A stretch of 64,000 nucleotides of DNA from Onthophagus taurus (Eukaryota > Arthropoda > Insecta > Coleoptera > Scarabaeidae), in assembly GCF_036711975.1 (NCBI RefSeq), contig NC_091976.1:6510001-6574000 (forward strand). Direction: 5' to 3'. Positions 22,389 to 33,699 of this stretch are shown here, one piece after another. Both the position numbers and the translations under genes were made by a program. How positions within the stretch are numbered: the stretch's first letter is position 1; the number at the start of each line of letters is the position of its first letter. The notes beneath the pieces are model-generated. The model was not told the DNA's origin and searched no databases. It saw nothing but the letters and a program-made list of their open reading frames with translations.

Positions 22389-22420
22389 GTAAAGTGACGT
22401 CTTCGAAGACGTCACTTTAC
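22389..22420. repeat. Perfect 32-bp palindrome
   Basis: GTAAAGTGACGTCTTC (22389-22404) is followed without spacer by its exact reverse complement (22405-22420). It has no loop. Nothing in the neighbouring relics explains it. Confidence 0.85.
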
Positions 22421-23131
22421 GATAAGATTCACAGAGATTACGAAATCTATCAAAACAGAATTTACCGAAAAGATAAATTTCGAAAAAAGTCGGACGTTAA
22501 TTGGAAAATCAACGGAAATTGCGGACGTTAATTGATCTATAGTCTTGTAAGACAACACCATTGGCTGGATATTTTTCAAGAAAAATAATAAAAACTGTAA
22601 AAGGGTGCAAATATCGCCCAGCAAAACTTATTTCTCAACATGATGATGAAGAGCACCAACTTATTAATATAAGGAATTATTGTACAAAGCAACTATTCAA
22701 TGCCAATACAAAATTTACATTATTTTATGAAAGATGTAGTGAAGTAATACATACGAGTTTACCGGAAAAATGTTTAGCAAGCAATATAAGTCTTAAACTC
22801 GTTATACAAAATGTCGGGGCGACCCGATGGACGACCAGATGCCGAGCTCGTCCGAATAGATTCTCGGTCTACAATTGTAGACTCTACATGATCTAAACTC
22901 GGTTCGGAATCCGGCCATTAAAGTGTAATTTACTACTTGACTACACAAACCTTTTGTGTCAAACAAACAAGAGTTTGTCTTAAAACTAGCGCGATCGCAA
23001 ACAAAGAAACCCGGCCGAGAGTTGGGCCCATCCGGTACGTATAAAGACGGACAAATCGTGCTTTAAAAATTTAAAAACTTTAGTGAAGTTAAATTAAACA
23101 TCAAAAAATGTAAATTAAAACCCGAATAAAT
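22421..23131. other. Unassigned DNA with an open segment of unknown nature
   Basis: 22561-22896 is open for 111 codons on the plus strand but matches no family I recognise. From ~22820 the base composition becomes GC-richer, and this may be the 5' untranslated part of the Jockey-like ORF1 that starts at 23132. Confidence 0.3.
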
Positions 23132-24030
23132 ATGTCAAACAAGGGCAAACACAAACTACCGATAGCGAAAGTTTATATTGAAAAATCAACGGACGAAGAT
23201 TCCGATTCAACCATAACGTCCGAAAACTCCGGGACAACGATGACGAAATGGAGGTTTACTCCGAAAAAACTCAAAATTATGCAGAAAGGTACATCCAAAA
23301 CAAACCCCCACACAATTCAACCCGTCCCTTGAACCTCAACAACATCAAAATTAATTGCAACCATTCGCACAACCAACAAATACTCGTTACTTCACGAGGT
23401 TATCGAAACCAACACAAACAAAACCTTCCAAATACCCAAATAACCTATCCAACCAGCCAAAAAAAACTCTCCCCCGGTGTCCATCCACATTGATGGTCAC
23501 TCCAACCTCTCCAATATCACTGCCGATCTGAACAAATGGACCGGGAAAGAGGAATACCCACACAGATACACGAAAACCGGGTGCACGGTATACACCAAGA
23601 ACCCGGATAAACGTCGCACCCTAATCAATAACTTAAAAACACAAAAAACGGACTTCCACACACACGCCCAAGGAACCACGCGAACGGGCTTTCGTAATTG
23701 ACGGATTCGCTCATCAAATGAACCCGGAGGAAATCGAAGACGACTTAAAAGCAGAATACGACATAGATGTCACCAAGTGTTTTAAGATGAGAGGTACGAA
23801 ATACCCAAAATACATGGTCACCCTCTCAAAACACTCCAAGAAAGAGTAAGATACGTACTTCGAACCATAGTTTTCTGGGAGTACGTTAAACATTCAAAAA
23901 TACTTATTCAGTGCAAAAACTGTCAACAATGGGGCCACGCGACCTAAATGCGTCAAGTGCACGGGAGACCACGCGACAACCGAGTGCGAAATCAACCACG
24001 ATAACGGTTTACCCGTTTGTGTACTGTGCC
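23132..24030 (+). pseudogene. Jockey-like non-LTR retrotransposon ORF1 (gag-like) relic
   Basis: 23132-23332 opens with MSNKGKHKLPIAKVYIEKST and a Ser/Thr-rich stretch. 23477-23701 carries TKTGCTVYTKNPDKRRTLIN, the PRE_C2HC-like motif shared with 14565. Later frames give LIQCKNCQQWGHAT and CVKCTGDHATTEC, i.e. zinc knuckles (~23915-23990). At least three frameshifts occur. No reverse transcriptase follows. Confidence 0.65.
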
Positions 24031-24371
24031 TTGCTTTATGATTTACCACACTAGACCAAATATTTAGTTTTTTTTTAATTGTGCATTATTTTATACATAC
24101 GTATGTATGTAGATATTTGATAAGGGTAACAGTTCGGCCCACGTGGGGAACCGTTCCGATCAGTTCGTAAATTTAAAGGTGGGTCTTAGCAGTCCGTACC
24201 CTGGCTCAGCTCGGCTAATTGTAAGCTCAGTTTGACTTTTTAAGAAATAGACCAATCACAGCGCGCTATTCTGTGTCCGTGCGGGCGGCGTGGCTAAGCT
24301 CGGCTCGGCGTCAAAAGTTGGTTCAATCCAACTTTTGTAGTCGAGCTTCGTCGAGCGCAGTGGAGCGGAGT
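24031..24371. other. Probable left end of a Harbinger element, cut by piggyBac D
   Basis: Contains GC-rich GCTCAGCTCGGCTAA and GGCTAAGCTCGGCTCGGCG segments and a small hairpin CAAAAGTTGG/CCAACTTTTG (~24311-24336). The MADF first exon resumes at 26872 beyond piggyBac D, so this is probably the promoter-proximal end of that Harbinger. Limits are not defined. Confidence 0.4.
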
Positions 24372-26838
24372 TTAACCCTTTCACTGCTATAGACGAATAT
24401 ATTCATATTACGGTACGCTGCTCAAGACGATTATGTTCGCAAGCTTGTTTTAATAGTTAACAGCTTGAAGCTGATATTCTCGCTAGCGGTACAGCATTAC
24501 GCGATCTACGACAAGTCGAAGCTTGTCTATTATCCCCACTCAGATTTAATGATTTTTTTCATGTCTTCACTGCTCAAAGCGAATATATTCGCCAACAAGC
24601 AAACGCATCGTAGTATCATTCGAGTTATTGATCGATATTTACGCGTAAAAATGTATCGCCGATCTAAACCGCTAACTGAAAAAGAACTTTTGGCTATATT
24701 GGAAAATAGTGATAGTGAAGAAGACTTTATTGGTCATTTAGAGGATCAGAGCGATGATGGATGGATCGATACCGACGAGGAAGCAAATGAAGGTAAGAAT
24801 AGAAAATATGATTCATTTTCATAAAAGTAATACGTGTATTACCGACAATTAGTGCATGCTACCGACGCCGATGCTCAAGACACCCAGTCAGAAAGTGACG
24901 CCGAAGATATTGTTGAAGGAGTTGATCCGGCAGAACCACCTACCAAAGTTGCCCGAGGCAATTTTGTTTGGCAGCAAAAAGATTTCATACCTACTGCTTT
25001 TAAATTTGACCATACAAATTCTGGTTGCAAAGTAAAAGACTTACCTGAATCACCAACTGAACTTGATATCTTCCAATGTTTTTTTACGGAGGACATTGTA
25101 ACAATTATAGCTGAGGAAACAAACAAATATTACGAATATGTAAACAAACAAGAAATTCAAAATCAGTCTCGCCTCAAACGATGGAAACCTATTGATTTCA
25201 AAGAAATGTACTGCTTTATAGCAGTAACGATTCTAATGCCACAAACAAAAAAATTGAATATCCAAGCTTATTGGACGTCAGATGCATATTTATCAACTCC
25301 AATTTTTGGGCGCCTTATGAAACGTGATCGTTATTTACTTATTTTGCGATTGTTACATTTCGTGGATAATAATATCGAACCAGTTGAAAGGGATACTTTA
25401 CGCAAAATCAGAGTAATTTTTGATCACTTGAGAACAACGTTCAAAAATAGTTTTTATCCCTTCCAAAATTTATGTATTGATGAAAGCCTCATGTTGTACA
25501 AAGGCAGAGTGTTCTTCAAACAATACATCCCATCGAAGCGTCATCGATTTGGAATTAAATTTTTCATGCTTTGCGATTGCGAGACTGGCTACATTCTTGA
25601 CCTTATTATATATACAGGAGTAACTACAAATGTAGGAACGACTGGAGTAGAATATCTTGGAAAATCTGGGGATATAGTTATGACCCTGATGACTCCCTAC
25701 TTGAACAAAGGTCATACGTTATTTGTTGACAACTGGTATTCGAGTCCAACATTATTTTCTTATCTTCATGGTTTCAAAACAAATACTTGTGGGACAGTCA
25801 AGGCGTCCAGGAAACATATGCCCAATCTGGCGCAAAAACTACAATCAGGGCAGGTGATACTGCAATCCACAGACTCTCTTTTAGCGCTAAAATGGCAAGA
25901 TAAGCGTGAGGTTCGCATGCTGACGAGTTGCTTTAAAGCAGAAATGAGGGATACTGGAAAAATCGACCACCGCACAGGAGACAGAATTCAAAAGCCAAGT
26001 TGCATACTGGAATATAACTTAAATATGGGATCTGTTGACAAATCAGATATGCTTCTTTCATCAATTGAGTGTGTCAGAAAAAGTATGAAATGGTACAAGA
26101 AAGTATTTTTTCATCTTTTGGACCTTGCAGTTTTAAATTCGTACTACTTACATAAAACGAAGAGCGGTGATAATATATCAGTTGCAACGTTTCAATTGAA
26201 CCTTGTAAAACAAGTAATAACGAAATATCACACCCCTCTTGATCGTTGTGGTGGAGGAAGAAGACCTACAAATGCTGAGTCCGATCTGCGTCTAACGGAA
26301 AAACATTTCCCGTCTTTAGTGCCATCCACGGCAAACAAAGCGCGTCCAACGAAAAGATGCGTGGTGTGCGAGAAGAAAAAGAAACGCGCAGAATCTAGGT
26401 ATATGTGCGCCCCATGTCATGCTGCACTTTGTATAGTACCCTGTTTTGAAGTGTATCACACAAAAAAGAATCTTACGTAGTAAATTAGTGTATACCTAAA
26501 AAATAGCTTTTATAAATCTTATTTTGTTATATTTTCCCAGAAGTTTACTTCATTTTTATAGCCTTTCTAAATATATTTTTGTAAAGTTGTTTCTTTATGT
26601 GTTTATTTATCTTAACCTATTAACTTCCAACACTATAAACACTATGAAATGAATCAATTTTTAATAATCGAAAAAAAAAGTATTAACAATAATGAATAAA
26701 TATTAAAATACGGTATGCTGCTCTAAGCGAATATATTCGTAAGCGTAAAACTGCTCCTAACGAATATTCTCGCGAGCGAAGTTTTAGCGCGCATAGATCA
26801 AGCAACGTGTAAACCGCTATGCGCAGCGAAAGGGTTAA
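24372..26838 (+). mobile_element. piggyBac element D, structurally complete
   Basis: TTAACCCTTTCACTGC at 24372 and, inverted, GCAGCGAAAGGGTTAA ending at 26838 define a 2467-bp element with TTAA duplications. The termini agree except at one position. Subterminal GAATATATTC-type repeats occur near both ends (for example ~24392, ~24580, ~26730). Its transposase is open, so this copy may be recent. Confidence 0.88.
24651..26480 (+). CDS. piggyBac transposase (family D), open, two exons
   Basis: Exon 1 (24651-24792) starts MYRRSKPLTEKELLAILENS and is acidic. A 60-bp GT-AG intron (24793-24852) joins in frame to exon 2 (24853-26480), giving 589 aa, a usual piggyBac length. The core has FFTEDIVTIIAEETNKYYEY and AVTILMPQTKKLNIQAYW. 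The three catalytic Asp are in LCIDESLMLYKGRV (~25480), FVDNWYSSPTL (~25730) and GSVDKSDMLLSS (~26035). The C-terminal Cys domain is RCVVCEKKKKRAESRYMCAP and CHAALCIVPCF (~26350-26445). No stop or frameshift is seen. It cuts at TTAA. The intron is inferred from splice signals and phase. Confidence 0.88.
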
Positions 26839-26871
26839 GTGAATTTGAGTGTAATTTTTATTTTACGTTGA

Positions 26872-27185
26872 AAAACTTGTAAATTTAGTACAAGCAAGAC
26901 CGGTGTTGTTCGACGTTAGATCAGTACATTACAAAAACGTTTTCTTACGCAAGCAATCGTGGGAAGAGATTTCCAAAATCATGGGATGTACTAGTAAGTA
27001 TATTTTGATAACTAATCTAAAATTTATTTAGAATAACATTATAATTAATTTTTATTTACAGCCGAGAAATGCATGCAAAAGTGGAAAACGCTGCGATACA
27101 AATATTTTGCAGAAAAAAGAAAACAAAACTGCCTAGTGGAAGCGGTAAACCTTCTACAAAGAAGTGACCTTTTTTTAAATACTGA
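26872..27185 (+). pseudogene. MADF accessory protein relic (Harbinger split by piggyBac D)
   Basis: The exon-1 part reads KLVNLVQARPVLFDVRSVHY and WEEISKIMGC, then a donor GTAAGT at ~26994. An acceptor near 27060 leads to EKCMQKWKTLR, the second half of the MADF domain. A stop follows by ~27150, and no BESS part is visible. The intron sits at the same place in the MADF domain as in the other Harbinger copies, but it is short (~66 bp) and holds no transposase. Confidence 0.6.
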
Positions 27186-27565
27186 AGTAATTCGGACTGA
27201 TACGAATATCTGATCCATATCCATTCCAAAAATCTTATTTTCAAAATTTACCCATAATGATAAAGACGTATCTTGTAAAAATAAATTTGAATTATTTCTG
27301 GTAAAATCTAAAGGCGGCATTACACGGCGTGCGAAGTGACGCGCCTGGCGCGTGACTCGACGCGCGGCGCGTCGTGTGAATGGTTCGATGCGACGAACTT
27401 AACGCCGCGCGTCTAGTCCCGTCGATAAGCGGTAAATTTTACACAGTTCAAAGGAAACGCGCCGCGCGTGGAGCGAACGTACACTCACACGGCGCGAGGG
27501 TTGCAAATTTACTGGTCGTTTTGGTGCCTATAGTTTAGTCATGTAGTAGCTGTGTAGCAAACAAC

Positions 27566-29596
27566 ATGCCTTGGACAAACGAGATCATTTCCAAATTTTT
27601 AACATTATACGAAAAAGAAACAATAATTTGGAACCCAAAACATGAGGAGCATAAAGATCGCAATCTTATCCATGATGTATGGATACGAATCCAGCAACAA
27701 TTAAGTATTAATTGTAGCTTAACAGAATTAAAAAAGAAAAAAGATACTTTAATGGGGACATTCCGGAAATATCATGCAAAAGTTAAAGGAAGCATGAAAA
27801 CAGGAAGCGGGGCAGAAGATGTTTTTAAACCTGAATGGTTTGCCTATGAGCAAATGGCAAGGTTTCTCAATTCTACATATAATCCCAGAAAAACAAAATC
27901 TTCGGAGGTAATTATTATTTATTAACATTACTTACAATATTAATTACTAATGTTATACTTCCGATAAAAAACTCTTATACATTTAAATTATTTCCGTCAT
28001 ACAACTAGTGTGACTATAACTAGTAAAATTAGTGTGAAATTATTGTTCAATATTGGTCTTGCCATGGTACTGCGCCAGATGTTTTAAAATATTCTGCAAA
28101 AATGTCCCTAACATTTCTGGCTTCAATTCCAGCTTTTCTAGCTACTTTTCGAAGTGGAAGCATAGATGTAATGTTGTTATCTTCATTTCACCATGATCCA
28201 CCTTGAAATTCGCCATTTAGTTCTCCATCGAACGCACCATTTGGGGTATACAATATTCTTGAGGTCTTACTTTTTCTCAAATAGTTATGTAGTAAAACGC
28301 AACACATTACAATATTTGTAGCCTTCTCTGGTGATAGTAGTATTGGTTTTCTAAGTACTATGAAAACAGCCGACATAATGCCAAAAACATTTTCTACAAT
28401 ACGACGAGTACTTGATAGACGATAGTTGAAAATTCTTTCCTTAGTTCCTTTGTTATGGACACCAGCATAAGGTTTCATAATATTTGATGATAAGGCGAAT
28501 GCGTCATCTGCCACAAATACATAAGGCATAGGCTTGATTTGAGTGGGTAGTGGAGCTTCTAACGGAAGATTAAGCTGTTTATTATCCAATTTTTGAAAAA
28601 ATGAAGTATTTCGAAAAACTCCTCCGTCGCTAATTCTTCCTTGGCATCCAATGTCCACATAAGTGAAACAATAATTAGCATCTGCCACTGCTAATAATAC
28701 AATACTAAAAGTGCCCTTATAATTGTAAAATTCTGTTCCGCTATGTTGTGGACATTGAATTGCAATATGCTTGCCATCGATAGCCCCAAGGCAATGCGGA
28801 AAGTTGATGTTGTAGGTAACTGCAAATTACAATAGAGAGATAGAGTTTTATAGTAAGCTTGGTTTGTTGAAAAATAACGAAATTTTTAATAATAGTACAG
28901 TTTTTCAGCAAAATGGTATTAATTTTTGCATTTTAGGAACAACTAGCTGATATAGAAGAGTATGAAAATGAAAATCAAGAATCTTCTAATAATGTACATT
29001 TATCAGAAAATGAAGTTACTAACTTTAATAGTTCAAACTCAAAAGGCATTATAGTTTTAACCACAAATGTTACTAATAGTAAAAAGCGCAAAATGACGAT
29101 ATCAGAAAAAGAAAGACGTATGGATGAGGCGTACAATTATTTAAAATCTATAAAAGAAAAGTCTATCGACGATGAATGCTCCTTGTTCTCTGAACTACTA
29201 TGTCAAAAACTGAGATCTTTGGACAAGAACATACGTGACAATGCTATGCATGAGATTGATTGCCTAATGTTTCGTTTAAAGCAACAACAGTTTCAGTTTG
29301 TTCAACCATCCAATTCTCAAACATCTTATTCTCAAGCATACTCACAGCACCCATCATTTGCTCACCCTAGCTCTCACACATTTTCAAGCTTTTCCCCTTT
29401 GTATTCTCACTCTCAATCTTCTCCTTATTCTCAAACATCCTCGGTGTTTTCGCCTTCTCCTTGTTCTCCACCATTACCAGAATTTTTGCCATCTTCTGAT
29501 TCCCATGCTCAATCATCCACAGAATCATCACAATCATCTACTCATTCTCAGCCATTCTTAATAACACAACAAGCTTTTCAATCGCGGTCGCAATAA
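27566..29596 (+). CDS. MADF/BESS-type accessory protein of Harbinger H1, intact two-exon gene
   Basis: Exon 1 (27566-27907, 114 codons) encodes a full MADF-like DNA-binding domain: WTNEIISKFLTLYEKETIIW, WIRIQQQLSINCSLTELKKK and FEYEQ-like WFAYEQMARFL. The donor is GTAATT. Exon 2 (28937-29596) follows a TTTTAG acceptor in the same phase and continues with an acidic linker, KKRKMTISEKERRMDEAYNY, a BESS-like helix region, and a Ser/Gln/Pro-rich tail. Together this is 333 aa without a stop. In family members this protein helps the transposase bind or enter the nucleus. The 1029-bp intron contains the transposase's last exon on the other strand. Confidence 0.8.
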
Positions 29597-30060
29597 TATT
29601 CTAAAACCCTACCTTTATTTCTCCTTGTAATGTGTCTATCAACGCACTGCAAACTTCATAGACGCATTTTGAGACGGTCTGCGGTGAAAATTTGAATAAA
29701 TAATATAGACTTGCGTAGCTGTCCCCAGTTGCTAGAAACCTCAGTGCCACAGCCAACCTTTCTTGTACCGGAATGCACTTTCTCATGTTAGTGTCCATTT
29801 TTGATATTCGTTGCCCAATTTTATTAATGAAAAATTCAAAATCTGCTGCAGACATTCTACAAAAATTGAAGAATTTTCCAGAAGGTTCACTGTTTAAATC
29901 GTACAACATGTCACTAGCGTTGTATCTAAAAATACATTTATAAAAATAATAAAATAAAACATTTCATATATTTTTCAAATTTACCTGGACCGACTTTTAT
30001 TGTGCGACGCCAACCACCACCTTTTCCTTTTCTTTTTTTTTTGTAAATCATCACTTTCGG
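28047..30060 (-). pseudogene. Harbinger H1 transposase (DDE_Tnp_4), three exons, damaged
   Basis: Minus strand. The basic first exon (~30060-29987) ends WWLASHNKS. Exon 2 (29925-29613) encodes CRMSAADFEFFINKIGQRIS and LAVALRFLATGDSYASLYYL. Exon 3 (~28818 downward) has the catalytic motifs HCLGAIDGKHIAIQCP (first Asp), FVADDAFALSSNIMKPYAG (second Asp) and RRIVENVFGIMS (Glu). About 40 family residues are missing between exons 2 and 3. A premature TGA at ~28188 precedes a further 45 codons ending at ~28047. Exon 2 to exon 3 spans the accessory gene's second exon. Confidence 0.8.
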
Positions 30061-30299
30061 TGTTTAATAAAATATAGCAAGCTGCTGCGCAACCGGCCAT
30101 TCGTTCCCGACGCCTCAACATTTTCAAATGTGAATATAGAGGAGAATCGCCGCGCCGGAATTGCCGCGCGGCCCGAAGCTTGCCATTTTACAAGCCGTCT
30201 GATCGTGATCGCCCAGGCGCGCTTGCCGCGCGGCACTCCACGCTTCGCACGCCAGGCGCGTAACTCTACACGCATTACTCTACACGTAATGATAGATTT

Positions 30300-31694
30300 G
30301 TTCCTTCAAGTCCCATAAAAACCGTTTATTCAAATGTAACTTACGAAATTAATACAAGATTTATTGTCGTTATGGGATATTTGGGAATTGGGTATAGTGG
30401 AGTAAAAATATTTTGCGGTCTCATGGATTTATGTGTACCAGCGTGTCGTAGTACATACAACACAATTATTAAAAAAATTCGAAATGCTGCATCTGCTATT
30501 GCAACCGTCTCAATGAATACTGCAGTAAGAGAAGAAATTGAATGTTCGGAAAACAAAAATAGTTTAGTTGTATCTGGAGATGGGTCATGGCGTAAACGTG
30601 CATGTCAATCATTACACGGCATTGCATCGCTTATCGGAAATTATACTGGCAAAGTACTTGATGTCGTTGTGAAATCATCTTATTGTGCTGCCTGCAAAAT
30701 TTGGGAACATCGGTGTGGAACATCAGAATATTTAGAATGGTTAAATATACACGAAGAAGAATGTAATGCTAATCACGAAGGCAATGCTGGTAAAATGGAA
30801 GCTGATGCAATTATTGAGATGTTTGAGAGCTCTGAATCAAAGTATGACGTTAAATATAAATATTATATTGGTGACGGTGATTCGAAAACCTTTAAAACCA
30901 TTCTTACTAAGAAACCATATGGTGCGGAATTTGAAATATATAAGCGAGAGTGCGTAGGCCATGTACAAAAAAGAATGGGTACTCGACTCCGTTCAATTAA
31001 AAAAGAGAAGAAACTTGGCGGCGTAGGAAAGTTGACGGACAATCTTATAGGTGAACTAACTAAATATTATGGTAAAGCGATAAGAGCCAATAGTGATAGC
31101 GTTGAAAAAATGAAAAACTCGATTTGGGCAACATATTACCACAAATGTTCCACTGATGATCATCCGCAACATGAGTTTTGCCCTGTCGGACCTGAGTCAT
31201 GGTGTTCATGGCGGAAAGCGGAAGCCGAAGGTAAATTGGAAACATATATACACAAGCCTGCAATTCGTTGTAATGTACAGCGTGAAATTTTTCCCATTTA
31301 TGAAGCTCTTTCCGACGATACACTACTACAAAGATGTCTTGGTGGATATTCTCAAAATGCAAATGAGTGTTTCAATAATAAAGTGTGGAAAATAGCGCCT
31401 AAAACTTCATTCAGTGGAACGGAAACTATTGAAATTGCAGCTTTTTTGGCAACAGCGGTATTTAATGATGGCTGTCATGCATTATTGGCATTATTTGAAA
31501 AACTAAATATCAGTTATGGAAACCGAACTGTAGTCGCTTGCCAAGAGGAAGACAACCGTCGTCTTCATGACTCGGACATTTCCGTTCAAAGGCGTTCGAA
31601 ACAAAGCCGTATAAAGAAAATTCGGGATCTACAGAAAAAAGCTGACGAGGATATAGGTCCGGAAAGCTGTTTTTACCTTCCAGGAAATTTCTAA
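30300..31694 (+). pseudogene. Mutator-like (PF20700-type) transposase, 5'-truncated, otherwise open
   Basis: Coding starts at the Harbinger H1 junction and is open to TAA 31692; 440 codons follow the first ATG (30372). Motifs: GYLGIGYSGVKIFCGLMDL, the first candidate catalytic Asp in SGDGSWRKRACQSLHGI (~30580), CAACKIWEHRC, the second in YYIGDGDSKTF (~30870), RECVGHVQKRMGTRL, and a Glu in GYSQNANECFN (~31360). The C-terminus CFYLPGNF looks native. The missing N-terminal Cys domain is like the one at 53187. A CCCCTTAA end lies downstream (32285-32292). Such TTAA-flanked ends would fit a Kolobok-like element; that is inference. Confidence 0.75.
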
Positions 31695-32292
31695 GTCGTG
31701 TAAGAATAATTATTTGAACGCAAACTACATTTAAACTTTAAACGCGTTTTTCTCGATTTTTTTTTTTTCAACTTTTTGCAGTGATTTGTCCGAAACTAAG
31801 CTTCGTATCGATTAGATATTTTACAACAACAATATTTGTTCATCTGGCTCTCAGATGAACCACGGACAACTCGTTGAAAATATTTTATTCCGAGATATTA
31901 ATTTTTTTTACTGCAAAAAGACTGAAAAATTTAAATTTTTTCTTAATAATAATTGCTATTTTGTTAATTTTATTCGATTCTTTTTTATAGTGGTTCACCG
32001 GATAATGATAAGGCTCCTCAAAATTTCTAGCCAATATTCGCTCCGATCGAACCACCGAGAGCCGAGATATTACTGTAAAAACGACATCTTGAATGAAAAA
32101 AAAAGAGTTTGTTTCAGTTATGTTTCTCGTATATTTGTATGAATATTTGTTAATAGACAATATTTTTCTACTCTTCATATGTTGCATAAATATACCTAAA
32201 ATTTTCACTCTTGCATGTTTAATCAGTTCGTCAAAAAATATTATTAAAAACAAGCACGATTTTTTAGCAATCTGACTCTCCAGTCCCCTTAA
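31695..32292. other. 3' non-coding region and right end of the Mutator-like element
   Basis: AT-rich 3' sequence. TTTAAACTTTAAACGCG near 31730 resembles 14130. The segment ends GACTCTCCAGTCCCC followed by TTAA (32289-32292), after which Penelope-like coding begins at once, so 32288 is a likely element end. Confidence 0.5.
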
Positions 32293-33005
32293 GAATGAAC
32301 AAGGTGAAATATCATTTAATATATACAGAAAACCAACCCAGACTGACATAATTGTACCTCATGACTCCTTCCACCATCATACACATAAAAACGCAGCGTT
32401 CCATACATACATTCACAGAGCATTTTCAACACATCTCAACGAGGAAAACTTAAACAAGGAAATTAAAATAATAAAGAACATAGCAAACAACAATCACAAC
32501 ACATAGATAAGATGATCAAAAACTATAGAATAAAACAATATCTAAAAAACTCAACAACTCTGAATGATAAAGAAGACAAACAAAACACTCAATTTCGATC
32601 ACTACCATACTGTGGAAAAATAGCGCACAAAATTAATAAAATATTCAATAAAAATAATATAAAGGTCTCCTTTAAATCACATAATAACATAAAAAACATA
32701 CTAAACAACACAAAAGGAAACATAGAAACATTAGATAAAAACGGTGTATACCTTTTGGACTGTAATACATGTGGAGCCTTTTATGTGGAAGAAACTGGAA
32801 GAAATATACGAACTCGAATGAAAGGACACCTACGAAACACAGATTCAAATTTTGGAAGACATATAATCGAAAACAAACATGAATTTAACAAAGAAAACAA
32901 CATCAAACTATTACATAATATGACAAAAAGCCAAAAAATGCTTATATACGAAACATACGAAATTGAAAGAATGAAATACAAGAATAACCACCTAGAGAAA
33001 AAGTA
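32293..33005 (+). pseudogene. Penelope-like retroelement, RT thumb and GIY-YIG endonuclease
   Basis: Frame pieces read FNIYRKPTQTDIIVPHDSFH and HKNAAFHTYIHRAF, the end of a Penelope-like reverse transcriptase. After a stop, 32512-33005 is open with a GIY-YIG-type domain: GVYLLDCNTCGAFYVEETGR, then RMKGHLRNTDSNFGRHIIEN and H. The usual YIGxTGR is YVEETGR here. The RT palm is missing and the 5' edge coincides with the Mutator-like element's TTAA. Inactive fragment. Confidence 0.75.
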
Positions 33006-33007
33006 GG

Positions 33008-33615
33008 GATAATCGGGCCTTATTTTTTTGCAGATGAAATGGGGCAGACGGTAACGGTCAATTCAGAGCGCTACGTGCGTATGCTTCAAGAATTTTTTAT
33101 CCCCTACTTAGAAGAAAATGAATGGGACACTGAGAACATTTGGTTTCAACAGGATGGAGCCACAGCTCATACCGCGAACATTTCAATGGATCTCGTCCGT
33201 GAAACATTTCCGGGACATGTGATTTCCAGAAATGGCAATGTTTCGTGGCCACCTCGCTCGCCTGACCTCGCACCCTGTGATTTCTTTTTATGGGGTTACC
33301 TCAAGTCCAAGGTGTACGTTGACAAACCACGAACTCTTCCAGATTTGAAAGAAGCAATAAGACGTGAAATTGCAGCCATTCCGGAAGAAATGCTACAGAG
33401 CGTCATGATCAATTTCACTGAGCGTCTGCAGGAATGCATCTTCATGGAAGGACGACATTTATCGGACACTCTGTTTCATAATTAATTATTTTCTGTCTTC
33501 TAATAAAACTTCCATCCATTAACTACCACTGGTGCTTTTTTCAACCTAATACCACAAAAATTAAAAATTTTTCGTCAAGTTTAAATGTGGTCGTTCAATC
33601 TCCGCCACCCTGTAT
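33008..33615 (+). pseudogene. DD41D mariner, C-terminal half and 3' terminus
   Basis: An open frame from 33008 to 33485 encodes IIGPYFF, the second Asp in FQQDGATAHTANISM (~33152) and the third Asp in RSPDLAPCDFFLWGYL (~33278). Exactly 41 residues lie between them, i.e. DD41D spacing. The C-terminal RLQECIFMEGRHLSDTLF is complete. The 3' end CCACCCTGTATATA at ~33602-33615 matches, inverted, the 5' CAGGGTG end of the copy at 53537. The N-terminal half with the first Asp is missing. Confidence 0.8.
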
Positions 33616-33699
33616 ATACTAAGGTGATGGAACCTATCAAAAATAAATTGTTAAACCAGTTTTATGACCTGGTCCTAGTAAGGTAAAAAAACATAAACA

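Larger units (their letters stand above)
27313..30296 (+). mobile_element. Harbinger element H1 with interlocked antisense genes
   Basis: The left GC-rich end starts GGCGGCATTACACGGCGTGC after TAAA. The right end (about 30230-30296) carries CGCACGCCAGGCGCGTAACT, similar when inverted to the left ACGCGCCTGGCG region. The exact right limit and target duplication are not resolved. It holds a plus-strand MADF/BESS gene and a minus-strand transposase whose exons alternate. It appears inserted in the Mutator-like gene that resumes at ~30300. Confidence 0.7.

Noticed and set aside
29298-29561. Plus-strand overlapping frame rich in Leu and His
   Set aside because: Shadow of the Ser/Gln-rich tail of the H1 accessory protein.
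31885-32349. Minus-strand 154-codon open frame
   Set aside because: Low-complexity residues, no motif, and it crosses the Mutator-like element's right end; treated as a chance frame in AT-rich DNA.
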